Assembly (NCBI GenBank): GCA_020351875.1
Contig: CP070671.1
Coordinates: 1,692,603 to 1,756,602 of the forward strand
Length of the DNA stretch: 64,000 nucleotides
From: Chromatiales bacterium
GTDB lineage: Bacteria > Pseudomonadota > Gammaproteobacteria > Steroidobacterales > GCA-2729495
Direction: 5' to 3'
A program made the position numbers and the translations under genes. A model generated the notes under the pieces. It was not told the origin of the DNA and did not search any database. It saw only the letters and a program-made list of their open reading frames with translations. Below are positions 25,600 through 33,481 of the stretch, piece by piece; position 1 is the first letter of the stretch, and each line of letters starts with the position of its first letter.

Positions 25600-25963
25600 G
25601 GGCGGGGGGCAGCCACCGTGTCGGGCCGCTGACAGTTTTCCACAATTCCTGTGGATATCTCTGTGGATAGCGTGGGGCAATGGGCCCGAATCCCGCATAA
25701 CAAGGCAATTTGTGACACTTTGGTTAAATTTTGCGCGAAGGCTGATTTGTATTTTGGAAACAGGGGGTTGCGGTTTCTTCTTTTAACAATAAGACCGAAT
25801 GATCGCTAAGGTACGGGCACGGCACGCCCTTGTGTGAATAAACGGGTGTTTTCATTGCGTGTTCGCGGTCAACCGGCATCGTTTTCACTCGTTATATTGC
25901 CCGAAAGCCAAAGGACGGTGGCGCCGGCAACGAGGCCGGGGACCATGGGACTCACGGTATGCT
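25600..25963. promoter_or_regulatory. Divergent intergenic region with four DnaA-box-like sites
   Basis: This 364-nt gap lies between priA (leftward) and an ECF sigma gene (rightward). TTTTCCACA at 25636-25644, the reverse-oriented TGTGGATAT at 25650-25658 and TGTGGATAG at 25662-25670 each differ from the DnaA box TTATCCACA at one position. TGTGAATAA at 25833-25841 is a perfect TTATNCACA box on the minus strand. Positions 25681-25800 contain 69 A/T of 120, far above the surrounding sequence. Both promoters must lie here. A DnaA-responsive priA promoter, a DnaA-titrating or reactivating site, or less likely an origin, are possible readings. Confidence 0.5.
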
Positions 25964-26572
25964 ATGAACGGGGTCGACGCGACACTGCCGCACGGCGGTT
26001 GCCTTCAGGCCGAAAGGGAGGAGCTGAGCCTGGACAATCGCCGGGCAATGGATCGGTTTCTGGCCGGCGTGGAGGTCGGCGCATTTCGCATGGCCCAGTT
26101 CGCCGTGCGTGATGCCGACGACGCGCTGGACATCGTGCAGGACACGATGATCCGGCTGACGCGCAGTTACTCGCAGCGTCCGGAGGGGGAATGGGCGCCG
26201 CTGTTCTTTCGTATCCTGAAGAACCGGATTACGGATCACCAGCGTCGCAGCACCGTTCGCAACCGCGTCTTCGCCTGGCTCGGCCGCGGTCGCGAAGAAG
26301 ACACGGTGCCGGACCCGGTGGCGCAGGCCCCGGGACGTGACAGTGACCGGCCGGAACGACAGTTGGCCACGAGCGATGCGATGCAGGAACTCGAAGCCGC
26401 CGTTCAGGCATTGCCGGCACGCCAGCAACAGGCCTTCCTGTTGCGGGCGCTGGAAGAACTCAGCGTGGCCGATACCGCGCAAGCGATGGGCTGCTCGGAG
26501 GGCAGCGTGAAGACGCATTACTCGCGCGCGGTGCACAGCCTGCGAGAAGTTTTAGGAGATCATTGGGAATGA
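25964..26572 (+). CDS. ECF-type RNA polymerase sigma factor (first of two)
   Basis: A 202-residue sigma-70-family protein. Region 2 is GAFRMAQFAVRDADDALDIV plus DTMIRL and FFRILKNRITDHQRR; region 4 is VQALPARQQQAFLLRALEEL followed by the helix-turn-helix VADTAQAMGCSEGSVKTHYSRA. The ATG at 25964 is taken as the start; a purine-rich GGGAGGAG at about 26010 leaves a later start near 26048 (MDRFLAGVEVG) possible. It overlaps the next gene by 4 nt (ATGA), the usual sigma/anti-sigma coupling. It probably controls its own operon, whose products are envelope proteins. Confidence 0.85.
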   Translation: MNGVDATLPHGGCLQAEREELSLDNRRAMDRFLAGVEVGAFRMAQFAVRDADDALDIVQDTMIRLTRSYSQRPEGEWAPLFFRILKNRITDHQRRSTVRNRVFAWLGRGREEDTVPDPVAQAPGRDSDRPERQLATSDAMQELEAAVQALPARQQQAFLLRALEELSVADTAQAMGCSEGSVKTHYSRAVHSLREVLGDHWE

Positions 26573-26961
26573 ACGATCAGCAGGACAACACGGTGACACC
26601 GGGCGACGCGGAATTCGCGGCGCGCGTCGGTCAGCGCCTGCGCGACAGCGCCGACAGTCTCGATGCGCAGACCCGTTTGCGGCTGAACCGAGCCCGGCAG
26701 AAGGCCCTCGAGGAGTTGTCGCCGCGGCCGCTATGGCAGCGCAGCCCGGCGCTGGCCGGCGCCGCAACAGCAGCCGTCGCGGTAGTCGCCCTGCTGATGT
26801 GGCAGCCGATCGAGAACGGTCCCGAGGTCGTCGCACCGCCGGCATTCGACGCACCGGATCTCGAATTGCTGATGACGGACGAAAGCCTCGACATGCTGGA
26901 GGACCTGGAGTTCTACACTTGGCTGGCCGCAGAGGACCTGGGCGGCGGTGCGGCGGGCTGA
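26569..26961 (+). CDS. DUF3619-like single-span membrane protein, probable anti-sigma factor
   Basis: A 130-residue protein translationally coupled to the sigma gene (ATGA at 26569-26572). A soluble N-terminus (DAEFAARVGQRLRDSADSLD) leads into LRLNRARQKALEEL, one membrane helix (about residues 62-80) and an acidic periplasmic tail rich in Asp, Glu and Leu (DLELLMTDESLDMLEDLEFY). The pattern resembles DUF3619 proteins, which accompany ECF sigma factors. The position and topology fit a membrane anti-sigma factor, but no zinc-binding anti-sigma motif is seen. Confidence 0.72.
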   Translation: MNDQQDNTVTPGDAEFAARVGQRLRDSADSLDAQTRLRLNRARQKALEELSPRPLWQRSPALAGAATAAVAVVALLMWQPIENGPEVVAPPAFDAPDLELLMTDESLDMLEDLEFYTWLAAEDLGGGAAG

Positions 26962-27185
26962 TGAAGCTCCGCTGGACGACGCTGGTACTGCTGGCGGTGA
27001 TGGCTGGCAACGCAGCCGGGCAGGACGAGCTGCCCGACGAAGATTTCCTGGCGTTCCTTGGCGGATTGGCAGCCGATGACGACTGGGAAGTCTTCTTCGA
27101 CAGCGTCCCGGACGACTTGCCGGCGCCGCCGGTCGTGGCCGACATCGAGCCACTGGAAGCCGAGGAAGAAGATGAGCTGGATTAG
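26961..27185 (+). CDS. Small, highly acidic secreted protein
   Basis: A 74-residue protein whose ATG (26961) shares one base with the upstream TGA. A signal peptide (about residues 1-20, ending NAAGQ) is followed by a short acidic mature part with no Cys, ending EPLEAEEEDELD. Its 3' end overlaps the start of the downstream DUF3106 gene by 14 nt, so the two are translated together. Because the next product is very Arg-rich, this could be its electrostatic partner or chaperone; that is inference. I recognise no family with confidence. Confidence 0.65.
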   Translation: MKLRWTTLVLLAVMAGNAAGQDELPDEDFLAFLGGLAADDDWEVFFDSVPDDLPAPPVVADIEPLEAEEEDELD

Positions 27186-27834
27186 GCTGACAACCTTGCT
27201 GTTCCTAGGCCTGCTGGCGAGCGCTACGTGGGCCAACGAGGGTGTGGACTGGAATGCGTTGAACTCCGACCAGCAACGGGTGCTGTCGGGTGCACGTGAC
27301 CGTTGGTCAACACTGGAGCCGGAGCAGCAACGGAACCTTGCGCAGGGCGCCGAACGCTACCTCGGCATGGATGAAGCCCAGCGCGCGGAGGCGCAGGGGC
27401 GCTTCCAGCGCTGGCGAAATCTCGAACCGGAACAGCGCGACCAGATTCGCCGCCGGTTCCAGGAATACAAGTCGCTGGCACCCGAACAGCAGGACCAGGT
27501 GCGCCGCAACTTCCAGCGTTTCCGCAACCTGCCGCCGGAGGAACGCCAGCGCCTGCGTCGCAACTGGGAACGACTGTCACCGGAACAACGCCAGCGCCTG
27601 CGGAGCATGACACCAGAGCAGCGTGAACGCCTGCGCAATATGACCCCGGAACAACGGGAACGGCTAAGAAATATGACTCCCGAACAGCGTGAGCGGCTCC
27701 GGAATATGACGCCTGAGCAACGGGAGCGGCTGCGTAATATGACCCCGGAGCAGCGCCAGCAGATGCGCCAGCGCCGGCAGAACCGCCAGGGCAACGGTCG
27801 CGCGCAACCCCAGCCCCGCAACCGCGGTCAGTAA
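27172..27834 (+). CDS. DUF3106-type Arg/Gln-rich repeat protein
   Basis: A 220-residue secreted protein. The ATG at 27172 follows GAGGAAGAAG and begins a signal peptide (about residues 1-20). The mature part is a chain of short L-x-P-E-Q-R-x-x-x-R units: loosely spaced at first (LEPEQRDQIRRRF, LAPEQQDQVRRNF, LPPEERQRLRRNW) and then five tandem 11-residue units MTPEQRERLRN, the last one diverged. It ends with a Gln/Arg/Asn-rich basic tail. DUF3106 proteins usually accompany ECF sigma/DUF3619 pairs, as here, and have no known activity. The helical, very basic repeats suggest binding to an acidic surface or to the acidic protein encoded just upstream. Confidence 0.82.
   Translation: MSWIRLTTLLFLGLLASATWANEGVDWNALNSDQQRVLSGARDRWSTLEPEQQRNLAQGAERYLGMDEAQRAEAQGRFQRWRNLEPEQRDQIRRRFQEYKSLAPEQQDQVRRNFQRFRNLPPEERQRLRRNWERLSPEQRQRLRSMTPEQRERLRNMTPEQRERLRNMTPEQRERLRNMTPEQRERLRNMTPEQRQQMRQRRQNRQGNGRAQPQPRNRGQ
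27607..27771 (+). repeat. Five tandem 33-bp coding repeats with diversified synonymous codons
   Basis: Units start at 27607, 27640, 27673, 27706 and 27739. The first four all encode MTPEQRERLRN, yet the DNA differs throughout. Thr is written ACA, ACC, ACT, ACG in turn and Pro CCA, CCG, CCC, CCT, using each synonym once. Leu is CTG, CTA, CTC, CTG, and the last Arg is CGC, AGA, CGG, CGT. The fifth unit ends QQMRQ instead. Confidence 0.92.
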
Positions 27835-28033
27835 TCGCGTCGGGTTTCGGGGTTGTAGTCTCGACGGGTGATGACGCCGGACACAGCTTCTCGAGTCGCT
27901 GGTTTAATGTCCGCTTTCGGCCAGATCAGCTAACGGTCACGTTAGCGGATGCAGATTTCCACCAGTTTTCCGCGTCTTGCATTTTCACGCAGCCTCACTA
28001 GGCCGGGTCCTTCCGCCTTGACTAGTTACGGTG
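27835..28033. other. Non-coding spacer after the sigma operon
   Basis: No convincing coding frame. GTCCGCTTTCGGCCA at 27909-27923 is one of three related motif copies in the 27.9-29.9 kb stretch, and TAACGGTCACGTTA at 27932-27945 is an imperfect inverted repeat. No strong terminator with a T run was found after the DUF3106 stop. Confidence 0.4.
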
Positions 28034-28213
28034 CTACGGCCCGTCCGTGATGGGCGGGAGCTCCGACTCTGCCAGCACCACGAAGTCCGCCTCGCACACC
28101 CCGCGGTCGTTGTGCTCGGTCTTCACCGAGGCTACCTCCGGCGTCAGGGTGTCATTGGGCGCGAACACGATACCAACGGGCGGTTCCCATTCCCCCTCCC
28201 ATCCCGGCGCGGG
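28034..28213 (-). pseudogene. Probable gene remnant (C-terminal fragment without a start)
   Basis: On the minus strand the frame between stops at 28216-28214 and 28036-28034 has no ATG at its head, yet reads like real protein: it includes WEPPVGIVFAPNDTLTPEV and EHNDRGVCEADFVVLAESE, then ends LPPITDGP. The amino-acid mix (D, E, V, P, T) and third-position GC bias are coding-like, whereas the flanks are not. It is probably what remains of a gene whose 5' part has been deleted. I do not recognise the family. Confidence 0.4.
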
Positions 28214-28393
28214 CTAATAGCCAGATGCCTATTCTCGAAATTACATCACGTTCGACTTCTTAGAATTTTTCTATGTTGAATTTTCTCGTAGATGACCAGG
28301 ATCGAAAATCCAGTTGCGCCGAACTGGCTTTAGGTTACACGCGGGTCGACTGGGAAACCGTGTTAGGCTGCCACTGCTATTCGAAGAATTTCT
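28214..28393. other. AT-richer spacer upstream of a coiled-coil gene
   Basis: No coding frame is supported. The stretch around 28240-28290 is clearly richer in A and T than the surrounding genome and would hold the promoter of the downstream gene, but I cannot fix -35/-10 boxes. Confidence 0.35.
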
Positions 28394-28822
28394 ATGCACC
28401 CCAAACAGGTTGAACTACTCGCCAGTCGGCTCCGCCGGGACGGCAACGTGCAAGTCCGTGACGGTGCCTTGCGCCATCTGGATGCGGCCCGAGCCAAGCT
28501 GGACGAGTTGCGGGAAATACGCCATCGCATGGCCAGCACTTTGTCTCGATGCGTGGATGAGCGAGACGCCGCGGTCGCGGCCCTCAACAAACTAAAAGAT
28601 GCGCGCAATGAGCAGGCGCGGTCAGTCTATTGCGTGCAGCAGGCTATTATTGATGACCTGCGCAGGGATCTGGAGTTTGCGATCTCGGCGCTGCAGGATG
28701 TCAGCGCACAGCTGGAGCATGGCCGCTTTTCACCGAATATCTTCACGCGGGTTGCCACAACGGCACGCAATGCACTTGATCGTCTCTCCGGGCGGCCTTC
28801 GTCGCAGAGCGGCCTCCGGTAG
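28394..28822 (+). CDS. Hypothetical coiled-coil protein
   Basis: A 142-residue protein starting at ATG 28394, without a strong ribosome-binding site. No signal peptide or membrane span. Residues 1-125 are almost entirely helical with heptad-like spacing of Leu, Ala and Ile (LDAARAKLDELREIRHRMAS, then AVAALNKLKDARNEQARS), so a parallel or antiparallel coiled coil is likely. The C-terminus is short and polar. It stands alone in a weakly coding stretch and its base composition is slightly less GC-rich than its neighbours, which could mean a recent arrival. No function can be assigned. Confidence 0.5.
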   Translation: MHPKQVELLASRLRRDGNVQVRDGALRHLDAARAKLDELREIRHRMASTLSRCVDERDAAVAALNKLKDARNEQARSVYCVQQAIIDDLRRDLEFAISALQDVSAQLEHGRFSPNIFTRVATTARNALDRLSGRPSSQSGLR

Positions 28823-29102
28823 CAGATCTAAACGACTACCGTGCCGTAGCCACAGCGTCTGGCGCTAGCTGCCCGAGCTTGATAAACGGTTCTCTAGGCC
28901 TTTGGGGACAACACACCGGAGAACAGCTGTTCTAGCCCCTGCCGCTAGCACGGGTTCCTGGCGCCACCCTGATGCCCGCTTTCGGCCAAAACGGACGTCG
29001 ATAAGATCAAGAAAAATCCGGCGCCCCCGCAAGCTCCTGCTCAATATGCCAAGCTCTGTTCGCCAGCAGCCCTTTGGCCATCAAGAATCAGGCGAATGCC
29101 GT
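28823..29102. other. Non-coding stretch between convergent genes
   Basis: No supported gene. The motif CCCGCTTTCGGCCA occurs at 28975-28988, followed by AAACGGACG, a near-palindromic partner of the same motif. The right end abuts the stop of the leftward DUF4136-like gene. Confidence 0.35.
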
Positions 29103-29690
29103 TCACTCAACTTCAATTGTGCTGCCCGACTTACCGGGGAAGTCAAGAAACAAGGCTGACGATAGCTTCTGCACGGTAGCAACGGGCTGTTGTCCGGAAG
29201 CTGACTCAGCTGTCCGCACTGCACGGCCTTCCCAGAGAACATCTCTCTGCTCTCGGCTGACCAGCTGTACGTCGAGTTGCGTCACGATGACTTCGCCCCC
29301 TTCGGATCCGCCAACGTCCGTACTGGCGCCCACACCCATACCGCCGCTGCCGCCGTAGGAACTACCGCCGAACCCGATGGAAAACGGTGAACGGCTAGGT
29401 GCCTGAATCTCCACGCTCTTCGTCACGTCGACGATCGCCAGCAGGTCGACCTGCTCACCCTCCACTCTTTCGAAACCAAGCCGATTCAGCTCTGCTGCCA
29501 CCTGACCCAAGTAGGTGCTGAACTCCAAGCTATCCTCGTTAGCCGTATTCGCCGCCTCCACATTGACAGCCTGGGGCGCGATCGTATCCCCCCGGTGAAA
29601 GCGCGTTACTTCCGTGCCGGTTTTCGGACCGGGAGTGGCACACGCGACGGTGACTAGGACCGCCGCAATCGGCAAGGGAGCGCGTTTCAT
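29103..29690 (-). CDS. DUF4136-like secreted lipoprotein
   Basis: A 195-residue protein with a short signal and a Cys at about residue 17 (VTVACATPG), probably a lipoprotein although the lipobox is atypical. The domain (HRGDTIAPQAV, AAELNRLGFERVEGEQVDLL, then VDVTKSVEI) fits DUF4136, whose members begin with a TFxW-like strand and an L-x-x-x-G-F helix. A Gly-rich run (residues about 106-130, GFGGSSYGGSGGMGVGAS) interrupts it, as is usual for these proteins. The C-terminus (LDVQLVSREQRDVLWEGRA) is the closing strand pair. It faces away from the symporter gene cluster and stands alone. Function unknown; outer-membrane attachment inferred. Confidence 0.7.
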   Translation of the reverse strand: MKRAPLPIAAVLVTVACATPGPKTGTEVTRFHRGDTIAPQAVNVEAANTANEDSLEFSTYLGQVAAELNRLGFERVEGEQVDLLAIVDVTKSVEIQAPSRSPFSIGFGGSSYGGSGGMGVGASTDVGGSEGGEVIVTQLDVQLVSREQRDVLWEGRAVRTAESASGQQPVATVQKLSSALFLDFPGKSGSTIEVE

Positions 29691-29965
29691 GATGTTCCTC
29701 CAGACAGAGACGCGAGATCGGTTCTATTACGCGGCGAATTCAAGATTATGCTACATGATGGCGCCCGGAGGCTCATGGCTACCAACGCGCCTGCAGCAGC
29801 CCCCGGCCCCGCCGCCTCACGAGGTTTCAGCTGTTTGGGCAACGACGATCAGAAAGCGGACGTTCGGTCCAGCTTGGCAGTAAGTTTTTGGCGACTTTCT
29901 CTAAGAATCCTGGATCTGGCGGTTCGGCCATGGCTTTGAACACTGTTCGTTTGAGGAACCGGCTT
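29691..29965. other. Spacer containing a third copy of the short motif
   Basis: No coding frame is supported. AGAAAGCGGACGT (29850-29862) is the reverse complement of the ACGTCCGCTTTCT form of the motif seen at 27909 and 28975. The promoter of the DUF4136-like gene should lie just right of 29690. Confidence 0.35.
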
Positions 29966-31738
29966 CTAGTGTTCGTGGGCCACTCTGGCACCGGCCGGCA
30001 CCCGGATGTCGTCGATAAGCTCCTGAATTTCAAAGGGTGGCGGCGCTTGCAGACGGCACAGGCTCAAGGCGACGGCAAAGTTGATGACCATACCGAGTAC
30101 GCCAATGCCTTCCGGTGAAATGCCGAGCAGCCAATGCTCGGCATTGTTGAGGTCTGGCCGAATAAATTTGAAATACACGATGTAGATACTCGTGAACGAT
30201 AGTCCGGCGCACATGCCGGCAACCGCGCCGAGCGTGTTCATGCGCCGGGAAAAGATTCCCATGAAGATGGCCGGAAACAGTGAGGCCGCGGCGAGACCAA
30301 ACGCGAAAGCCACGACCTGAGCGACGAAGCCCGGCGGATTGATCCCGAGGTAACCCGCTACACAGATTGCTGTCGCGGCAGACAGCCGAGCATAAAGTAA
30401 CTCTTGTTTTTCGCTGATGCCGGGCAGAAAGGTTTTTTTCAGCAGGTCATGACTGATCGACGTCGAAATCACCAGCAGCAGCCCGGCCGCTGTGGACAAA
30501 GCGGCGGCCAGTCCGCCAGCGGCCACCAGCGCAATTACCCAACCAGGCAGATTCGCGATTTCCGGGTTCGCCAGCACCATGATGTCCCGATCCACATACA
30601 CTTCATTGCGGACCTTGGTTGGCGCGCTGCTGACAAGGCGCTCGCCGCTGTCTCCCTGGCCGGTATTGAAGGCCGGGCGGCCCTCGAAAGGAGCGCCGGG
30701 TCCGTACTGAATCGCACCGTCCCGGTTCTTGTCCAGCCAGCCGATCAGTCCAATGTCTTCCCAGTTCCGGAACCAGCCGGGCGCGTCCTGGTAGCGGGTC
30801 TCGTGAATGGTCTCAACGAAATTGAGCCGCGCGAAGGCGCCCACCGCCGGGGCGGTGGTGTAGAGCAAGGCGATGAATACTAGTGCGTAACCCGCCGAGA
30901 CGCGTGCGTCGGAAACCTTGGGGACAGTGAAAAACCGCACTATGACGTGCGGCAGACCGGCGGTACCAACCATCAGCGCCAGGGTAATCGCAAAGACATC
31001 GATGGTGGATTTGCTGCCGGAGGTGTAGGGGCCAAATCCCAGTTCCTGCAAGGTGAAATCCAGTTTCTCCAGCACAGCCATGCCTGATCCGTCGACGGTC
31101 TCCGAACCGAGGCCAAGCTGCGGCACAGGGACACCGGTCACCAGGAAGGAAATGAAAATGGCCGGCACCAGGTAGGCGAAGATCAGCACGCAATACTGGG
31201 CGACCTGGGTATAAGTAATCCCCTTCATACCGCCAAGCACCGCGTAGATGAAAACCACCGCCATCCCGATCAGGACGCCAAGATTGATGTCGACTTCCAG
31301 GAAGCGCGAAAACACGATACCGACGCCACGCATCTGTCCCGCCACATAGGTAAAGGACACGAAGATCAGGCAGGTGACGGCCACGACCCTGGCAACTCGC
31401 GAGTAGTATCGCTCGCCGATGAAATCGGGCACGGTAAATTGGCCGAACTTGCGCAGGTAGGGCGCAAGCAACAGGGCCAGAAGTACGTATCCGCCGGTCC
31501 AGCCCATGAGATAGACTGACCCGTCGTAGCCCAGGAACGCGATGATGCCGGCCATGGATATGAACGAAGCAGCGCTCATCCAGTCGGCAGCCGTCGCCAT
31601 GCCATTGGCGATCGGATGCACCCCTCCGCCGGCGACATAGAAATCCTTTGTCGAGGCCGCGCGTGACCAGATCGCAATGGCAATGTAGATCCCGAAGGTC
31701 AGGCCGACGAAGAGATAGGTCAGCGTCTGGGTCGTCAT
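29966..31738 (-). CDS. Sodium:solute symporter, VC_2705-like large subunit
   Basis: A 590-residue SSS-family carrier with about 13 membrane helices. The ATG at 31738 overlaps the stop of the small-subunit gene (ATGA, 31735-31738), which fixes the start. Characteristic parts are FYVAGGGVHPIANGMATAAD, GYVLLALLLAPYLRKFGQFT and MKGITYTQVAQYCVLIFAYL. These carriers pair with a DUF4212 protein and are related to ActP, so acetate or another short carboxylate is a reasonable guess; an acetyl-CoA synthetase gene lies 11 kb away. The region between helices eight and nine is long and hydrophilic (about residues 335-425), as usual for this subgroup. Confidence 0.9.
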   Translation of the reverse strand: MTTQTLTYLFVGLTFGIYIAIAIWSRAASTKDFYVAGGGVHPIANGMATAADWMSAASFISMAGIIAFLGYDGSVYLMGWTGGYVLLALLLAPYLRKFGQFTVPDFIGERYYSRVARVVAVTCLIFVSFTYVAGQMRGVGIVFSRFLEVDINLGVLIGMAVVFIYAVLGGMKGITYTQVAQYCVLIFAYLVPAIFISFLVTGVPVPQLGLGSETVDGSGMAVLEKLDFTLQELGFGPYTSGSKSTIDVFAITLALMVGTAGLPHVIVRFFTVPKVSDARVSAGYALVFIALLYTTAPAVGAFARLNFVETIHETRYQDAPGWFRNWEDIGLIGWLDKNRDGAIQYGPGAPFEGRPAFNTGQGDSGERLVSSAPTKVRNEVYVDRDIMVLANPEIANLPGWVIALVAAGGLAAALSTAAGLLLVISTSISHDLLKKTFLPGISEKQELLYARLSAATAICVAGYLGINPPGFVAQVVAFAFGLAAASLFPAIFMGIFSRRMNTLGAVAGMCAGLSFTSIYIVYFKFIRPDLNNAEHWLLGISPEGIGVLGMVINFAVALSLCRLQAPPPFEIQELIDDIRVPAGARVAHEH

Positions 31739-32076
31739 TCGGGCGGCGGCTCGCGGTCGTCGACGCCAAACTTCCGATCGATCCGGCTGGCGAGAATCAC
31801 ATAGATGAAAATGATCGCGACGAAGACGTAGATAGCCCCCTGCTGGGCCCACCAGAAGCCGAGCTTGAAGCCGAAAAACGGGATGCGGTTCAGAGGTTCG
31901 ACCAGCAGAATCCCGAAGCCGAATGACACCACGAACCAGAGCAACAGCAGGCCGATGACAAGACGCAGGTTTGCGCGCCAGTAGCGGTGCACGGTCGCTT
32001 CGCTCAGCACCTCCTGGCTGTGTTCGCCGGGTCGCGGGAGGTTATCCCCTTTGTGTTGATAAACCTCGCGCTCCAT
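31735..32076 (-). CDS. DUF4212 small subunit of the sodium:solute symporter
   Basis: A 113-residue protein with a soluble N-terminus and two membrane helices (LRLVIGLLLLWFVVSFGFGI and GAIYVFVAIIFIYVILA), separated by the conserved LNRIPFFGFKLGFWWAQQG. This is the sodium/substrate symporter small subunit found beside VC_2705-type carriers. It overlaps the large-subunit start by 4 nt. The two are thought to act as one transporter. Confidence 0.9.
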   Translation of the reverse strand: MEREVYQHKGDNLPRPGEHSQEVLSEATVHRYWRANLRLVIGLLLLWFVVSFGFGILLVEPLNRIPFFGFKLGFWWAQQGAIYVFVAIIFIYVILASRIDRKFGVDDREPPPE

Positions 32077-32101
32077 GGGTTATTTGTACCCCTCGCCGCC
32101 G

Positions 32102-33481
32102 CTACAGTGACTTGATCGCCTGGATCAATTCCGACACCGCGGCCTGGCCGTCGCCGTACAGCATGCGCGTGTTGTCCAGGAAGAACAGCGCGTTCTGGAT
32201 GCCGGAGAAACCTGCACCCTGCCCGCGCTTGATCACGATGCAGTTCTTGGCCTTGTCCGCATTCAGGATCGGCATGCCGTAAATCGGGCTGGTGCTGTCG
32301 GTGCGCGCCACCGGGTTCACGACGTCGTTCGCGCCGATTACGAGCGCGACGTCGGCCGTGTCGAACTCCGGGTTGATTTCGTCTTGGTCGTAGATGATGT
32401 CGTACGGAACGCCCGCCTCGGCCAGCAGCACGTTCATGTGGCCCGGCATGCGCCCGGCCACCGGGTGGATTGCGAACTTCACCGTCACGCCGCGGTCCTG
32501 CAACAGCTGCGTGAGTTCCCACACCTTGTGCTGGGCCTGGGCGACCGCCATGCCGTAGCCGGGTACGATCAGTACTTTCTCCGCGAAGGCCATCATGATG
32601 CCGACGTCATTCGCGTCGATGGCTTTCATTGCCCCGGTCACTTCCTGGCTGCCACCGGAAGAATCGCCAAAGCCGCTGAATAGCACGTTCGCCAGCGACC
32701 GGTTCATGGCCTTGGCCATCAGCTGCGTGAGCAGCGTGCCGGCTGAGCCCACGACGGTGCCGGCAATGATCATCGCGGCGTTGTCGAGCACGAAGCCTTC
32801 GAAGGCGACAGCGAGCCCCGTTAATGCGTTGTATAACGAAATCACCACTGGCATGTCCGCCCCGCCAATCGGCAGCGTCATTGTGATGCCGAGCACCAGC
32901 GCCAGCGCGAACATCAGCGTAATCGAGTCCGTAGAACCATTGGCCGCGATCTGCATCACGCCCAGTACCGCAGCAGCGGCGAGGATCGCGATGTTCACAA
33001 TGTTCTGGCCCTTGAAGCGCACGTCCTTGCGCAGCAGCCCCTGCAGTTTCGCAAACGCCACCATGCTGCCGGAGAAGGACACCGAGCCGATCAGTCCACC
33101 GAGTACCGCCAGGGTGGAAACCACCGGGCCGAGTTCGCGCCCGCTCAACAGCTCCACGGCCGAGATGGCCGCGGCGGCGCCGCCGCCCATGCCGTTGTAC
33201 AGTGCGATCATCTGCGGCATGTCGGTCATCGCCACGCGCTTGCCGGTCCACCAGGCCAGCACGCCGCCGACGAAAATCGCCGCAGTCATCAGCGCGTAGT
33301 TGTGCATGTCCGGATACAGGAAGGTGATTGCGGTCGCGACCACCATGCCCAGCCCGGCCCACTTGATGCCGCTGGCCGCGGTCACCGGGGAGCTCATGCG
33401 CTTCAGCCCCATGATGAACAGGAAGGCCGCGACGTAGTAGCTGATCTCGATTAGCAGGCTGGTGGAGAAAAGTCCGGTCAC
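32102..33481 (-). CDS. pntB: Proton-translocating NAD(P) transhydrogenase subunit beta
   Basis: A 459-residue membrane protein with nine or so N-terminal helices and a C-terminal NADP-binding domain III (VLIVPGYGMAVAQAQHKVWE, then MPGHMNVLLAEAGVPYD and GANDVVNPVA). It starts at GTG 33481, overlapping the TGA of the upstream gene (GTGA). The complex uses the proton gradient to make NADPH from NADH. The three subunit genes form a single leftward operon. Confidence 0.95.
   Translation of the reverse strand: MTGLFSTSLLIEISYYVAAFLFIMGLKRMSSPVTAASGIKWAGLGMVVATAITFLYPDMHNYALMTAAIFVGGVLAWWTGKRVAMTDMPQMIALYNGMGGGAAAAISAVELLSGRELGPVVSTLAVLGGLIGSVSFSGSMVAFAKLQGLLRKDVRFKGQNIVNIAILAAAAVLGVMQIAANGSTDSITLMFALALVLGITMTLPIGGADMPVVISLYNALTGLAVAFEGFVLDNAAMIIAGTVVGSAGTLLTQLMAKAMNRSLANVLFSGFGDSSGGSQEVTGAMKAIDANDVGIMMAFAEKVLIVPGYGMAVAQAQHKVWELTQLLQDRGVTVKFAIHPVAGRMPGHMNVLLAEAGVPYDIIYDQDEINPEFDTADVALVIGANDVVNPVARTDSTSPIYGMPILNADKAKNCIVIKRGQGAGFSGIQNALFFLDNTRMLYGDGQAAVSELIQAIKSL

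Noticed and set aside
25600-25963. Chromosomal origin of replication
   Set aside because: DnaA-box-like sites and AT-rich DNA are present, but none of the genes usually at oriC (dnaA, dnaN, gyrB, rpmH, gidA) is in view; kept as a DnaA-linked regulatory region.
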